A DNA stretch of 64,000 nt from Hoylesella buccalis ATCC 35310 (GCF_025151385.1 NZ_CP102287.1:2914001-2978000), one strand, 5' to 3'; positions 35,055 through 46,287 are shown, counted from the first letter of the stretch. The notes: a model not told the origin generated them from the sequence alone. Translations and numbers: made by a program.

Positions 35055-35395
35055 TTTCAACCAACTTGCTCACTCGGTGAAAATATGCGAAAAATAGAGG
35101 CGTTTTGTTATTTTGCTGATTATTAGATGATTATGCGATTTGAAAACTTAAAACACCATGAAAAGGTGAAGTGGTTTGAATGTGAGATACCTTCTTTTAG
35201 TACAAAAAGGCCGGCTATAGGATGTAAATTGGGACTTAAAAGCATGCACATTAAGCGCCAAGAGCATACCTATTGTAAGGAAAAAGCATGCATATTGCCG
35301 ATTTGTTCTTTGTGAATGTGGTACAAGATGGTGATTTCATGGCTTTGAACACCTAAAGCATCTCCCTATTTTATCTATTTCGCAATTTTGTTTTG
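35055..35395 (-). repeat. dispersed ~340-bp intergenic repeat, inverted diverged copy c
   Basis: In reverse orientation this matches copy b: GAAAATATGCGAAAAATAG against GAAAATACGCCAAAAATAA, then GTTTTGTTATTTTGCTGATT, a core with two GCATGC sites, and CCTATTTTATCTATTTC at the far end. The rest of the 620-bp gap from 34818 holds only the dipeptidase promoter and AT-rich sequence. Confidence 0.45.
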
Positions 35396-35439
35396 TCAAA
35401 GAAAACGAATCGATTTAACAAACGAAAGGTTTATTAATA

Positions 35440-36066
35440 CATACAAGTAGCGATGTCTACATCTATAACATCATCCACAATGACACAACAGGGGAACTTG
35501 CCAAGCACACAAGGCATAAGATGAAGTACAGGCATCGTCCCAAGGGCAGACATCTTCCAATCAAAGACAGGTTGAGTATCCATGAAAGAAGTAAGGAAGT
35601 TGACGGGAAGAGATTCGGAGATTTTGAGATGGACTTGATAGTAGACCCTGACCAGCACGCCATACTCACGCTGGTGGAGAAGTCCACCAATATGCTGCTC
35701 ATGCAGAAACTGCCATTCGGGAAGCAGTCAAAGCCCCTGGCAAAGGTGGTCAGGAAACTGCTGTTACCATACAAGGACAGTCTGAAGACCATTACAACAA
35801 ACAACGGGCCTGAATTTGCGGCACATAAGGACATTACCAAGTACTTAGGCGTACCTGTGTACTTCGCCGATCCATATTGCTCATGGCAAAAGGGAGCGAT
35901 TGAGAATACAAATAAGCTGATCAGACAATATATACCGAAAAAGGATTCGTTTGAACATTACACAGACAAGAGAATTATGTCGATACAAAAGAAACTGAAC
36001 GAAAGACCGAGAGAAAAATTAAACTTTTCTACACCAAAACGAGAATTCTTCAAACACGATTTGTAA
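35440..36066 (+). pseudogene. 5'-truncated IS30-family transposase
   Basis: The frame runs from about 35440 (VYIYNIIHNDTTGELAKHTR) through the IS30 DDE core: GDFEMDLIVDPDQHAILTLV, then TITTNNGPEFAAHKDI, DPYCSWQKGAIENTNKLIRQ and LNERPREKLNFSTPKREFF. The N-terminal helix-turn-helix part is missing, so it is inactive. The sequence TTTTGCACTTGCTGGTTGACTC just after the stop resembles the right end of IS4351-type elements; no matching left end was found. Confidence 0.85.
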
Positions 36067-36099
36067 TTTTGCACTTGCTGGTTGACTCTACATGAAGGT

Positions 36100-36270
36100 A
36101 TGACAAGTAATGGGCATGTAATGAAAATTACAGAAAAGGCAGAAGTACACATCTATATGCCTAAAGAGAATGCAACTGCTGATTTGCAAAAGGAATGGCA
36201 TAACAAACTTGATGCCATTCATCCCAAAATAAAGTTTGAAATTCACATATTGGAGGATTATATAAAATAA
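36100..36270 (+). pseudogene. possible C-terminal remnant of a larger protein (toxin end?)
   Basis: 56 codons, MTSNGHVMKITEKAEVHIYM then PKENATADLQKEWHNKLDAI..., starting right after the IS30 end. Composition and position before small paralogous genes suggest the C-terminal stub of a polymorphic toxin cut by the IS. No family is recognised, so the toxin idea is inference only. Confidence 0.35.
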
Positions 36271-36277
36271 TGGTAGT

Positions 36278-36736
36278 ATGTTTACTATAGGGAAATTGAC
36301 ATATTTGAATATAGATAAAAAGAGTTTTAGTTTTGTGACAGATACTAAAGGCTCTATAGATTATCAAAAATGGGTAAAATACATTGATAAAAATCAGGGA
36401 CTATTTGTATGGTATGAAGATACAGAAGATGGAAAAAATATCTTAAAAAACATTAAAGATGTTCCAGAGGAATTTCAAAAGCATGCTCTTGCTTTGTTGA
36501 ATAAGGTGCGGTGTTTTGCTAAATTTAATAGCAAAAAGAATTATTATGATATAAGTGTAGGATGTTCCGAAGAAAGCCAAAGAGTAACTATCACCTTTGA
36601 GCGAAGACCTCAAATAGAGGAGATTAGACTATTTTTAAACATGGCAAAATATTTAGATGCTATGCTCCTATACAGGGGAGAAAAAAAGATAGATGAAAAG
36701 ATTATCGAGGAGTTGGAATACAACAGCAAAAAATGA
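36278..36736 (+). CDS. immunity-like small cytoplasmic protein
   Basis: A 152-residue acidic protein without signal peptide: MFTIGKLTYLNIDKKSF..., with WVKYIDKNQGLFVWYEDTED and FERRPQIEEIRLFLNMAKYL. No domain is recognised. The next gene begins with a clear paralogue of residues about 10-60, as in duplicated immunity-gene arrays beside polymorphic toxins. AT content is higher than in the flanking core genes, consistent with transfer. It starts 7 bp after the 36100-36270 fragment and overlaps the next gene by four bases. Confidence 0.6.
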   Translation: MFTIGKLTYLNIDKKSFSFVTDTKGSIDYQKWVKYIDKNQGLFVWYEDTEDGKNILKNIKDVPEEFQKHALALLNKVRCFAKFNSKKNYYDISVGCSEESQRVTITFERRPQIEEIRLFLNMAKYLDAMLLYRGEKKIDEKIIEELEYNSKK

Positions 36737-36954
36737 CAGCAATGAGAAATTTGTATATTACAATAAATAAGTTTAGTACTCTTAATCGTTCAAGATTACA
36801 AGCATTAGACTACAATAAATGGGTGAAGTATATAGAAAGTAACTCATCATATTTCATATGGTATTCAGATACAGAATCTGGCAGAAGACTCGCTGAGTCT
36901 ATCACGAATTATCCCAAAACCCTGAATACCGATTATTCAGAAACATCATATTAA
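36733..36954 (+). pseudogene. truncated paralogue of the preceding immunity-like gene
   Basis: A 73-residue frame overlapping the previous gene by ATGA. KWVKYIESNSSYFIWYSDTE, then SGRRLAESI parallels KWVKYIDKNQGLFVWYEDTE of the upstream protein, but the copy ends after about half the length (TDYSETSY). It is probably a decayed duplicate; a short functional protein is not excluded. Confidence 0.55.
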
Positions 36955-36973
36955 CAACAAAATAGTTTCAAGT

Positions 36974-38011
36974 ATGAGATATATTGAGTCACAAAAAATA
37001 GAAAATGTCAAAAGCTTCTGTCCCAGTAATGGGGACTATGCCTATACCAAAGAGCAGAAAGGTTATTTGTATATCGATGGCGTGCTTTTAGAAAAAGATG
37101 ATGCACCTTTAGAGCTTTCTCTTAGAGGTAAGTATATGTATGTATGGTATAGTCATTTGGGGAGTCTTGAACTATACGAGGGGCACACACTTTTGAACAG
37201 TATAGAACGTAATGTTATTCTGCTAAATGAGCAAACTCAATATATAGGTAAGACCTATGAGGAATTTAATCCTTTTCGACAGGGTTATAACTTCGCATCT
37301 CCAATTGATGGACAACTGATATTGCCTGAGTTTATTCCGTACATGCTGTATGTGGAAGATGATATAATTATCGCCTATGATAATTTTAGCGGAGAGTTCA
37401 AGCGAATAAATACTCAAATCGAAACTCTCTGGCAATTTCCTCTTTCTTTATTGGGAGGGACGGAATATGAACCTGACGGAACCGACAAAATAGACAAGAT
37501 ATTGGGAGTTATTCACGGGAACATCTGGTTTTATACAGATTTTTATAGATTGGTAGCTTTGGACTTGGAAACGGGAAACAAAGTATATTCATTTGATTGC
37601 TTTGGTGTCTATTTAGACAAAAGAACAAACAACATATTTGCAATTTCATCAAATGTGATTACGATAATCGACACGGAAAAGTTAGCAGTTATAGAACGGT
37701 ATGATTTCCTTGAAACTGATCCCACGGGTATAGGAACATACCGAAGAGTATTCAGTCCGATGCTTCAAGGAGACTATTTTACCTTTTTGGGTGAGAAAGA
37801 GGAGGACTTCGGTAGCAACATGCGTCGGATCGGCATTTTCGATTATAAAGCTCGCAAGCTGGTTTGGGAATATGAACTCATCAGCATAGATGAATACGAA
37901 CAAACACGTAACCACTTAGTGCCTTCCAAGCCTTTGTATATGATAGGCAATAAATTATACATAAAGGACTTTAAAAATACTTTACACATCTTTGAACGAG
38001 AAGATATTTGA
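36974..38011 (+). CDS. beta-propeller-like protein of an immunity cluster
   Basis: A 345-residue protein, MRYIESQKIENVKSFCPSNG..., made of repeated short beta strands (YLYIDGVLLEKDD; GNIWFYTDFYRLVALDLETG; NNIFAISSNVITIIDTEKLA; KLYIKDFKNTLHIFEREDI), suggesting a WD40- or PQQ-like propeller. There is no signal peptide. I recognise no named family. Its place after small paralogous genes and an IS-cut stub suggests an immunity or toxin-island protein. The 3' end overlaps the PKD lipoprotein gene by four bases. Confidence 0.6.
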   Translation: MRYIESQKIENVKSFCPSNGDYAYTKEQKGYLYIDGVLLEKDDAPLELSLRGKYMYVWYSHLGSLELYEGHTLLNSIERNVILLNEQTQYIGKTYEEFNPFRQGYNFASPIDGQLILPEFIPYMLYVEDDIIIAYDNFSGEFKRINTQIETLWQFPLSLLGGTEYEPDGTDKIDKILGVIHGNIWFYTDFYRLVALDLETGNKVYSFDCFGVYLDKRTNNIFAISSNVITIIDTEKLAVIERYDFLETDPTGIGTYRRVFSPMLQGDYFTFLGEKEEDFGSNMRRIGIFDYKARKLVWEYELISIDEYEQTRNHLVPSKPLYMIGNKLYIKDFKNTLHIFEREDI

Positions 38012-38627
38012 TGATAACAGAAAATATGAAGAAAATTAAGATGCAGAATAGGAATGAATTAATATTTATGTTTGCTTTCTTAGTCTCTTCCTGTCTCAAG
38101 GAGACTGCTGTTCCTATCGAATCGGCATTCACCATAGAGACATCAGAAGATAAGACCTCACCTGTAACTATTCAACTAAAAAACGAGAGTTATGGGGCAG
38201 ATGAGTATGAATGGACATTTGAAGGAGGACAGCCTGGTAGTTTTACGGACAAAAGTCCGGGTAAGGTTGTGTTCACACAGGCAGGTGAGCACAAAATTAC
38301 CTTACGAGTCTGGAATGCTGTAGAGGAAAAGACAAGTCAGCAGACCCTCAGAGTTGACTCCGCCATGACGATAGACTTTGATTTTACCGTGGCAATCAAT
38401 GTGCTCCGGGAACTGTCTCCATCATCAACAAAAGCAAAGGTGGAAGCCAATACGAGTGGGCATTTGAAGGTAGCATTCCCTCTACATCCAACCGACAGCA
38501 TCCTGGCGCGATGACCTTTGCGGACGGTGGTGAGCATAAGATTCACCTAAGAGTATTCAATGGCAGTAAAAACGAGGAACGTACTAAGGTGCTAACCCTA
38601 CAACCTCCAATTCAAGCCGACTTTTAA
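38008..38627 (+). pseudogene. PKD-domain lipoprotein, frameshifted in the second domain
   Basis: A signal with lipobox LVSSC (start 38008 or 38026) is followed by one PKD-like domain (YEWTFEGGQPGSFTDKSPGK, then VFTQAGEHKITLRV). Around 38395-38405 the frame shifts. In frame 38008 translation stops at 38514, but the shifted frame continues a second PKD repeat (YEWAFEGSIPSTSNRQHPG, TFADGGEHKIHLRVFNG) to a stop at 38625-38627. One indel therefore split a two-repeat surface lipoprotein. It overlaps the upstream propeller-like gene by ATGA. Confidence 0.75.
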
Positions 38628-38998
38628 GTCGTACTTCCCTAACGCTGTTTCTTACAACCGTTTTGTTGAACTTGAATGTAGGGCGTTTTTCCCTCTTATG
38701 TTCTTTCTTAATCTGCGTGCATTTGGAAGATGTGCAGGTGTTACATTTGTTGACTCAGCAATGAACATTACGCTTAACTTGTCAGAATAAGGTCGGGATG
38801 AACCCGAATTGGGGTATAAAATATAATACACGAGAGTACGTTTTACGGATTCTTTTCGCGCCCTTCACGAACGATAAGTGATGTTGATATACATTTGTTT
38901 TCGACGTAAATTATTGAAACGAATGCTATATTTTGTTAAATTTTCAAGCTCGTGAAAAATTGAACTTATTATTTTGTACGAGTTTTAATTATTATTTG
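38628..38998. other. intergenic leader region before the ribosomal block
   Basis: About 370 bp without a credible gene. A weak hairpin with GGCGTTTTTCCC (about 38680-38693) could terminate the PKD gene. The rest is AT-rich and leads into the rpsL promoter. Confidence 0.4.
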
Positions 38999-39050
38999 TA
39001 CCTTTGCAGCCCGAAAAGGTTCATTGTATCCAATTCATTAAAGGGGATAC
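38973..39050 (+). promoter_or_regulatory. rpsL promoter and leader hairpin
   Basis: TTTG (38973-38976), 22 bp, TACCTTTG (38999-39006). The leader then holds GTATCC (39026-39031) pairing with GGATAC (39045-39050). This is the only clear promoter before the 18-kb ribosomal block. Confidence 0.6.
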
Positions 39051-39115
39051 TGTGTCCTCTTTCGATATTGCTTCGATAATATACAAAATAATATATAAAA
39101 TTAAAAAGTAAAATT

Positions 39116-39499
39116 ATGCCTACTATTTCACAGTTAGTAAGAAAAGGCAGACGGGTGATTGAAAGCTCAAGCAAGTCGCCGGCTTTGGACAACTGTCCTC
39201 AGCGTCGTGGCGTATGCGTGCGCGTGTATACAACCACTCCTAAAAAGCCTAATTCGGCGATGCGTAAGGTCGCCCGTGTTCGTTTGACCAACCAAAAGGA
39301 AGTAAACTCTTACATCCCAGGAGAAGGACACAACTTGCAAGAGCATAGTATCGTGCTGGTTCGTGGCGGTCGTGTTAAAGATCTTCCTGGTGTGCGTTAC
39401 CACATCGTTCGCGGAACATTGGATACCGCCGGCGTTGCAAACCGCACACAGCGACGTTCTAAATATGGAGCGAAGCGTCCTAAGGCAGCTAAGAAGTAA
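39116..39499 (+). CDS. rpsL: 30S ribosomal protein S12
   Basis: 127 residues. Contains the decoding-centre loop [20 protein letters not shown] with the lysine whose change gives streptomycin resistance, and [19 protein letters not shown]. First gene of the str cluster. A 253-bp structured gap separates it from rpsG, unusually long for this junction. Confidence 0.98.
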   Translation: MPTISQLVRKGRRVIESSSKSPALDNCPQRRGVCVRVYTTTPKKPNSAMRKVARVRLTNQKEVNSYIPGEGHNLQEHSIVLVRGGRVKDLPGVRYHIVRGTLDTAGVANRTQRRSKYGAKRPKAAKK

Positions 39500-39511
39500 G
39501 CTGAATACAAG

Positions 39512-39619
39512 AAAGATTCTAAATCAGTGGGTTCTGTGGTTGGTAAGAATGTAGGTGATACATGACTTCAGAACCGGAGATTGGAAAATGGCTCAAGAGC
39601 CCAGTGACTTAGAATCTTT
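39512..39619 (+). promoter_or_regulatory. multi-branched RNA element between rpsL and rpsG
   Basis: An outer stem AAAGATTCTAA (39512-39522) with TTAGAATCTTT (39609-39619) closes a region with two inner hairpins: GGTTCTG/CAGAACC (39530-39536, 39569-39575) and GGCTC-AA-GAGCC (39590-39601). In Escherichia coli S7 represses its operon by binding the rpsL-rpsG gap, so a functional analogue is plausible, but no sequence match to that site was seen. Confidence 0.5.
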
Positions 39620-39752
39620 TCTTTATCCCATTAAAATAATATTTATCGTTTTGCTGGAGAATTATTATCAAGGTTGAGTAAATGCTCAAGAGTGAGTGTT
39701 GAAGATCAAAACAATAACAGCCTCCGCAGACACAATTTTTTATTAAGTAAAA

Positions 39753-40229
39753 ATGAGAAAAGCAAAACCAAAGAAGCGTGTGATCTTGCCAGATCCAGTC
39801 TTCAATGACAAGAATGTATCTAAGTTTGTCAATCACTTGATGTACGATGGAAAGAAAAATACAGCGTACGAAATCTTCTACAAAGCTCTGGACACCGTAA
39901 AGGCTAAGATGGGCAATGAAGAGAAGTCTCCATTAGAAATTTGGAAGCAGGCGTTGGATAACATCACTCCGCAGGTGGAAGTGAAAAGCCGTCGTATCGG
40001 TGGTGCCACATTCCAGGTTCCAACGGAAATTCGTCCTGATCGTAAGCAGAGTGTTTCGATGAAAAACTTGATACAGTACGCACGGAAGCGTGGCGGAAAG
40101 AGCATGGCGGATAAGCTCGCAGCAGAGATTATGGATGCCTTTAACAACCAGGGTGGCGCTTATAAGCGTAAAGAAGATATGCACCGTATGGCTGAGGCAA
40201 ACCGCGCATTCGCTCACTTCAGATTTTAA
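39753..40229 (+). CDS. rpsG: 30S ribosomal protein S7
   Basis: 158 residues; primary binder of the 16S rRNA 3' major domain. Recognised by [35 protein letters not shown] and the C-terminal [13 protein letters not shown]. Follows the structured gap after rpsL and precedes fusA by 23 bp. Confidence 0.98.
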   Translation: MRKAKPKKRVILPDPVFNDKNVSKFVNHLMYDGKKNTAYEIFYKALDTVKAKMGNEEKSPLEIWKQALDNITPQVEVKSRRIGGATFQVPTEIRPDRKQSVSMKNLIQYARKRGGKSMADKLAAEIMDAFNNQGGAYKRKEDMHRMAEANRAFAHFRF

Positions 40230-40252
40230 TGATATAATAAGGTAAAAAGACA

Positions 40253-42367
40253 ATGGCAAATCGCGATTTACATTTAACACGTAACATAGGTATCATGGCC
40301 CACATCGATGCCGGTAAAACAACAACTTCTGAGCGTATCTTGTTCTATACAGGAAAGACTCATAAGATTGGTGAGGTGCATGATGGAGCAGCTACCATGG
40401 ACTGGATGGCCCAGGAACAGGAGCGTGGTATTACCATTACTTCTGCTGCGACAACCTGTAACTGGAAATATTTGGGCAAAGATTTCAAGATCAACCTGAT
40501 TGATACTCCGGGACACGTCGACTTTACCGCTGAGGTAGAACGTTCATTGCGTGTGCTGGATGGTGCAGTAGCAACCTATTCTGCAGCTGATGGTGTTCAG
40601 CCACAGTCGGAAACAGTGTGGCGTCAGGCTGATAAATATAATGTACCGCGCATAGGATATGTGAACAAGATGGACCGTTCTGGTGCTAACTTCTTCGAGA
40701 CGGTTCAGCAGATGAGAGACATCTTGGGTGCGAATCCTTGTCCAATTCAGATACCAATCGGTGCTGAAGAAAACTTCAAGGGTGTAGTTGACCTTATTAA
40801 AATGAAGGCGATGTATTGGCACGACGAAACCATGGGTGCTGAATATGACATAGCTGATATCCCTGCTGAATTGGTGGACGAAGCAAACGAGTGGAGAGAG
40901 AAATTGTTAGATTCTGCTGCAAGTTTTGACGATGACTTGATGGAGAAATACCTTGAAGGTCAGGAAATCGATGAGATGCAGTTGATCAAAGCAATCCGTA
41001 AGGGAACTTGTGCCATGGAGCTGACTCCGATGGTACTGGGATCATCCTATAAAAACAAGGGTGTTCAGCCTTTATTGGATTATATTTGTGCATTCTTGCC
41101 ATCACCTTTGGATACTGAGGCTGTTGTAGGTACTAATCCTGATACAGATGAGGAAGAGGATCGTAAGCCTTCTGAAGAAGAGCCGACAGCTGCTTTGGCA
41201 TTCAAGATTGCGACGGACCCATTCATGGGACGTTTGGTATTCTTCCGTGTATATTCGGGTAAAGTGACAGCAGGATCGTATGTCTACAATCCTCGCACAG
41301 GTAAAAAAGAGCGTATCAGTCGTTTGTTCCAGATGGACTCTCATAAAGAAATTCCGATGGACTCGATTGATGCGGGTGATATCGGCGCCGGTGTTGGATT
41401 CAAGGATATTCGTACGGGTGACACCTTGTGCGATGAGGCTAAGCCTATCGTATTGGAGTCTATGACATTCCCCGATACCGTGATATCGATTGCCGTTGAA
41501 CCCAAGAGTCAGGCAGATATCGCTAAGTTGGATAACGGTTTGGCCAAGTTGGCAGAAGAAGACCCAACATTTACCGTTCGTACCGACGAGCAGAGTGGTC
41601 AGACGATTATCTCTGGTATGGGTGAGCTGCACTTGGATATCATTATTGACCGTTTGAAGCGTGAATTCAAGGTTGAATGTAACCAGGGTAAACCACAGGT
41701 TAACTATAAGGAGGCTATCACCAAGGATGTAACCTTGCGTGAAGTTTACAAGAAGCAGAGTGGTGGTCGTGGTAAATTCGCCGACATTATCGTTACTGTT
41801 GGTCCTAAGGATGAGGATTATACCGAAGGCGACTTGCAGTTTGTTAACGAGGTAAAAGGTGGTAACGTGCCTAAGGAGTTTATTCCTTCTGTACAGAAGG
41901 GTTTCCAAGATTGCCTAAAGAATGGTGTTTTGGGTGGTTTCCCTGTTACTGGCTTAAAGGTTACGTTAACAGATGGATCTTTCCACCCTGTTGACTCTGA
42001 CCAATTGTCTTTCGAGCTTGCCGCACACAATGCGTTCAAGAATGCTTGTCCGAAGGCTGGTCCTGTTTTGATGGAGCCTATCATGAAAGTGGAAGTGGTG
42101 ACACCAGAAGAGAACATGGGTGACGTAATTGGCGACTTGAATAAGCGCCGCGGTCTTGTACAAGGCATGGATGAAGCACGCAGTGGTGCCCGTATCGTTA
42201 AAGCGATGGTGCCATTGGCAGAGATGTTTGGTTATGTAACCGCATTGCGTACCATTACCTCAGGACGTGCAACCAGTTCGATGGAATATGACCATCATGC
42301 ACCCGTCTCTACTTCTATTGCGAAGACAGTGCTTGAGGAGGTTAATGGTAAAGCAGATCTTCTGTAA
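40253..42367 (+). CDS. fusA: elongation factor G
   Basis: A 704-residue translocation GTPase. G motifs: [15 protein letters not shown] (G1), [10 protein letters not shown] (G2), DTPGHVDF (G3), NKMDRSGA (G4). Domains II-V follow in the usual order with [18 protein letters not shown] and a C-terminal [18 protein letters not shown]. Length is normal. It lies between rpsG and rpsJ, so str and S10 gene sets are contiguous here. Confidence 0.98.
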   Translation: MANRDLHLTRNIGIMAHIDAGKTTTSERILFYTGKTHKIGEVHDGAATMDWMAQEQERGITITSAATTCNWKYLGKDFKINLIDTPGHVDFTAEVERSLRVLDGAVATYSAADGVQPQSETVWRQADKYNVPRIGYVNKMDRSGANFFETVQQMRDILGANPCPIQIPIGAEENFKGVVDLIKMKAMYWHDETMGAEYDIADIPAELVDEANEWREKLLDSAASFDDDLMEKYLEGQEIDEMQLIKAIRKGTCAMELTPMVLGSSYKNKGVQPLLDYICAFLPSPLDTEAVVGTNPDTDEEEDRKPSEEEPTAALAFKIATDPFMGRLVFFRVYSGKVTAGSYVYNPRTGKKERISRLFQMDSHKEIPMDSIDAGDIGAGVGFKDIRTGDTLCDEAKPIVLESMTFPDTVISIAVEPKSQADIAKLDNGLAKLAEEDPTFTVRTDEQSGQTIISGMGELHLDIIIDRLKREFKVECNQGKPQVNYKEAITKDVTLREVYKKQSGGRGKFADIIVTVGPKDEDYTEGDLQFVNEVKGGNVPKEFIPSVQKGFQDCLKNGVLGGFPVTGLKVTLTDGSFHPVDSDQLSFELAAHNAFKNACPKAGPVLMEPIMKVEVVTPEENMGDVIGDLNKRRGLVQGMDEARSGARIVKAMVPLAEMFGYVTALRTITSGRATSSMEYDHHAPVSTSIAKTVLEEVNGKADLL

Positions 42368-42385
42368 GAAATCAAAATCAGGAAA

Positions 42386-42429
42386 GAGAATCACGTCTTA
42401 GCGTATGACTCTTAAGACGTGTATCTCTC
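42386..42429 (+). other. hairpin between fusA and rpsJ
   Basis: ACGTCTTA (42393-42400) pairs with TAAGACGT (42413-42420), extended by GAGA/TCTC outside. No T-run follows, so it may be a processing site or part of the rpsJ leader rather than a terminator. Confidence 0.5.
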
Positions 42430-42461
42430 TCCTCTTAATAAATAACTAACAAATATCAAAG

Positions 42462-42767
42462 ATGAGTCAAAAAATTAGAATTAAGCTGAAGTCTTACGAC
42501 CACCAGTTGGTTGACAAATCAGCCGAGAAAATTGTGAAGGCAGTAAAGGCGACAGGTGCCATTGTCAGTGGTCCTATTCCATTGCCTACTCACAAGCGAA
42601 TTTTCACCGTGAACCGCAGTACTTTCGTGAACAAGAAAGCACGTGAGCAGTTTCAACTCTCAAACTTTAAGCGTTTGATAGATATCTATAGCTCATCAGC
42701 CAAAACTGTAGATGCTTTGATGAAGTTGGATTTGCCAAGTGGTGTTGAGGTTGAAATCAAGGTGTAA
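42462..42767 (+). CDS. rpsJ: 30S ribosomal protein S10
   Basis: 101 residues; also a NusA/NusB partner in antitermination. Recognised by [34 protein letters not shown] and a C-terminal [12 protein letters not shown] 348-bp gap separates it from rplC, much more than is usual in S10 operons. Confidence 0.98.
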   Translation: MSQKIRIKLKSYDHQLVDKSAEKIVKAVKATGAIVSGPIPLPTHKRIFTVNRSTFVNKKAREQFQLSNFKRLIDIYSSSAKTVDALMKLDLPSGVEVEIKV

Positions 42768-43115
42768 AGGTGATATGGTCGTGCAATGGACATAGAGGGC
42801 TTTTTGAATCCATTTATTTGGATGTTTTTTTTGGATTGTGCTTACACCTATTTCTATTTATAGATTATGGAACGAGTTGCAAAAACCAAAAAATCGCAAT
42901 GTAAGTGGTATTATAGAATCTTCTCTAGTGTTGCTTGCTTCTATTATCTATATAGTGATTAAAGTACTGAAGTGAAATATAACTTATATACATTTTTGTC
43001 GTGTCTTCTTTAGCATTATTATCTTGTTCGCATGAGATAAATACTTTAGAAGTATAAACTCGTCAACTAAAAAACTCATAAACTAAAAAACTCATAAACT
43101 AATAATTTTATTGAA
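42768..43115 (+). other. 348-bp AT-rich gap between rpsJ and rplC
   Basis: Holds ATCCA/TGGAT with a following run of eight T's (42806-42832), a possible attenuator, and AACTCATAAACTAAAAA repeats at 43057-43105 just before rplC. A 31-codon frame at about 42867 (MERVAKTKKSQCKWYY...) has no recognisable product. Confidence 0.5.
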
Positions 43116-43730
43116 ATGCCAGGATTAATTGGAAGAAAAATCGGAATGACATCCGTTTTCAGTGCCGACGGTAAAAATATACCGTGCACTGTTATCGAAG
43201 CTGGTCCTTGTGTTGTAACCCAGGTAAAAACAGAAGAAACTGATGGTTACAAGGCTCTTCAATTAGGTTTCGGAGAAGCAAAGGAAAAGAGAACAACCAA
43301 ACCTTTGTTGGGAACCTTCAAGAAAGCCGGCACAACACCTAAAAAGCACTTGGTCGAGTTCAAATTTGATGGGGAGTATAACCTGGGTGACACTATTACA
43401 GTTGAGTTGTTCAACGATACAGAATTCGTTGACGTAATAGGCACCTCTAAAGGTAAAGGCTTCCAGGGCGTAGTTAAGCGTCATGGATTCGGCGGCGTTG
43501 GTCAGCGTACACACGGTCAGGATGACCGAGCTCGTAAGCCGGGTGCTATTGGTGCATGTTCTTATCCAGCTAAAGTGTTTAAGGGCATGCGCATGGGCGG
43601 CCAGATGGGTGGTGACAGAGTCACAACTCAGAATCTGAGAGTGTTAAAAGTGATTCCAGAGAAGAACCTCTTGATTGTCAAGGGCTCGTTTGCTGGATGC
43701 AATGGTTCAACTGTTTTAATTGAGAAATAA
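43116..43730 (+). CDS. rplC: 50S ribosomal protein L3
   Basis: 204 residues. [20 protein letters not shown] at the start and the extended loop with [20 protein letters not shown], then [17 protein letters not shown]. Stop and next start share one base (TAATG), coupling it to rplD. Confidence 0.98.
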   Translation: MPGLIGRKIGMTSVFSADGKNIPCTVIEAGPCVVTQVKTEETDGYKALQLGFGEAKEKRTTKPLLGTFKKAGTTPKKHLVEFKFDGEYNLGDTITVELFNDTEFVDVIGTSKGKGFQGVVKRHGFGGVGQRTHGQDDRARKPGAIGACSYPAKVFKGMRMGGQMGGDRVTTQNLRVLKVIPEKNLLIVKGSFAGCNGSTVLIEK

Positions 43731-44359
43731 TGGAAGTTAGCGTATTAAATATCAATGGTCAGGAAACTGGAAGAAAGGTTACGTTGAACGAAGCTATCTT
43801 CGGAATAGAGCCAAACGACCATGTGCTATATCTTGATGTAAAGCAGTATCTTGCCAATCAGCGTCAAGGAACAGCCAAGTCGAAAGAGAGAAGTGAGATG
43901 AGTGGTTCTACTCGCAAACTTGGTCGCCAGAAAGGTGGTGGTGGAGCACGTCGTGGTGACATCAACTCGCCAGTACTTGTTGGTGGCGCTCGCGTGTTTG
44001 GTCCAAAACCACGTGACTATCGCTTTAAATTGAATAAAAAAGTAAAGAATCTTGCTCGTAAATCAGCTTTGTCATACAAAGCGCAGGAGAACGCAATCGT
44101 TATCGTGGAGGACTTTACTTTGGATGCCCCAAAGACTAAAGATTTCGTAAATATTGCAAAAAATCTTAAAGTTGAGGGCAAGAAGTCGCTCCTGGTTTTG
44201 CCAGAAGCAAATAAAAATGTATATTTGTCGGCTCGTAATCTGCAACAAGCAGAAGTGATGACGGCATCTACACTCAATACTTATAAAGTTTTGAATGCAG
44301 ATGTTCTTGTTGTGACAGAAAACTCGTTGAAGGTGATCGACAATATCTTAATTAAATAA
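43730..44359 (+). CDS. rplD: 50S ribosomal protein L4
   Basis: 209 residues. The tunnel-lining loop reads [20 protein letters not shown], followed by [14 protein letters not shown]. In Gammaproteobacteria L4 regulates its operon; no equivalent can be judged here. Overlaps the rplC stop by one base. Confidence 0.98.
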   Translation: MEVSVLNINGQETGRKVTLNEAIFGIEPNDHVLYLDVKQYLANQRQGTAKSKERSEMSGSTRKLGRQKGGGGARRGDINSPVLVGGARVFGPKPRDYRFKLNKKVKNLARKSALSYKAQENAIVIVEDFTLDAPKTKDFVNIAKNLKVEGKKSLLVLPEANKNVYLSARNLQQAEVMTASTLNTYKVLNADVLVVTENSLKVIDNILIK

Positions 44360-44374
44360 AGGAGACAATAGAAA

Positions 44375-44719
44375 ATGGCATATATCATTAAACCACTGGT
44401 CACTGAGAAGATGACTAAGATTACAGACAAGTCTTCTATTGAAAAAACTTATAAGGTGAAAGGTGAGAACCGCACTAAGGTTGCAGAACTGAAGTATGGT
44501 TTCATCGTACGTCCTGAAGCCGATAAGCTCCAAATTAAGAAAGAGATTGAAAGTCTGTACAACGTTACAGTAATAAATGTGAACACAGCTCGCTATGCTG
44601 GGAAGCGCTCAAGCCGCTATACTCGCGCTGGACTTGTGAAAGGTCAGAAAGCTGCGTTCAAGAAAGCAATCGTCACTCTGAAAGAGGGCGATACAATTGA
44701 TTTTTACAGCAATATTTAA
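44375..44719 (+). CDS. rplW: 50S ribosomal protein L23
   Basis: 114 residues. MAYIIKPLVTEKMTKI at the N-terminus and VINVNTARYAGKRSSRYTRA, then KKAIVTLKEGDTIDFY. Docking site for trigger factor and SRP at the tunnel exit. A GGAG lies 12 nt before the ATG. Confidence 0.97.
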   Translation: MAYIIKPLVTEKMTKITDKSSIEKTYKVKGENRTKVAELKYGFIVRPEADKLQIKKEIESLYNVTVINVNTARYAGKRSSRYTRAGLVKGQKAAFKKAIVTLKEGDTIDFYSNI

Positions 44720-44727
44720 AATAAAAA

Positions 44728-45552
<825 letters not shown>

Positions 45553-45574
45553 TCAAGTAAACTAAGAGTAAAAT

Positions 45575-45841
45575 ATGAGTCGTTCACTTAAGAAAGGTCC
45601 GTATATCAACGTAGCTCTGGAAAAGAAAATTCTCGCTATGAATGAGAGTGGAAAGAAGAGCGTTGTTAAGACATGGGCAAGAGCTTCAATGATTTCCCCT
45701 GATTTCGTGGGACACACTGTTGCAGTCCATAACGGAAATAAATTTATCCCTGTTTACGTTACAGAAAACATGGTTGGACACAAGTTGGGAGAGTTCTCTC
45801 CAACTCGTCGTTTTGGTGGCCACGCTGGTAACAAGAAATAA
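45575..45841 (+). CDS. rpsS: 30S ribosomal protein S19
   Basis: 88 residues: [20 protein letters not shown], then [20 protein letters not shown] and [14 protein letters not shown]. Normal length and position between rplB and rplV. Confidence 0.98.
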   Translation: MSRSLKKGPYINVALEKKILAMNESGKKSVVKTWARASMISPDFVGHTVAVHNGNKFIPVYVTENMVGHKLGEFSPTRRFGGHAGNKK

Positions 45842-45874
45842 TAGGGACAAACCATTTAAAAAGTAAAATTAATA

Positions 45875-46279
45875 ATGGGAGCAAGAAAGCATATAGCGGC
45901 TGAAAAATTAAAAGAAGCCCGCAAAAATTTATACTTCGCAAAGCTCAAAGGTGTTCCTTCATCACCCCGGAAAATGCGCTATGTAGTAGACATGATCCGA
46001 GGAATGGAAGTAAACCGCGCTCTCGGAGTATTGAGATTCTCAAATAAGCAAGCTGCTCAAGATATAGAGAAGTTACTTCTTTCTGCAATTGCTAACTGGG
46101 AAGCTAAGAATGATCGTAAGGCTGAAGATGGAGAGTTATTCGTCAGCCGTGTCTTCGTAGATGAAGGTGTTACGATGAAGCGTATGAGACCGGCACCGCA
46201 GGGTCGTGGGTACAGAATTCGTAAGCGTAGTAACCATGTTACTTTGTTTGTTGATGCCAAAACTAATGACGAAAAATAA
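45875..46279 (+). CDS. rplV: 50S ribosomal protein L22
   Basis: 134 residues. [20 protein letters not shown] near the start and the tunnel-hairpin region [20 protein letters not shown]. The N-terminal [17 protein letters not shown] extension is usual for Bacteroidetes. Confidence 0.97.
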   Translation: MGARKHIAAEKLKEARKNLYFAKLKGVPSSPRKMRYVVDMIRGMEVNRALGVLRFSNKQAAQDIEKLLLSAIANWEAKNDRKAEDGELFVSRVFVDEGVTMKRMRPAPQGRGYRIRKRSNHVTLFVDAKTNDEK

Positions 46280-46287
46280 TAAATAGA

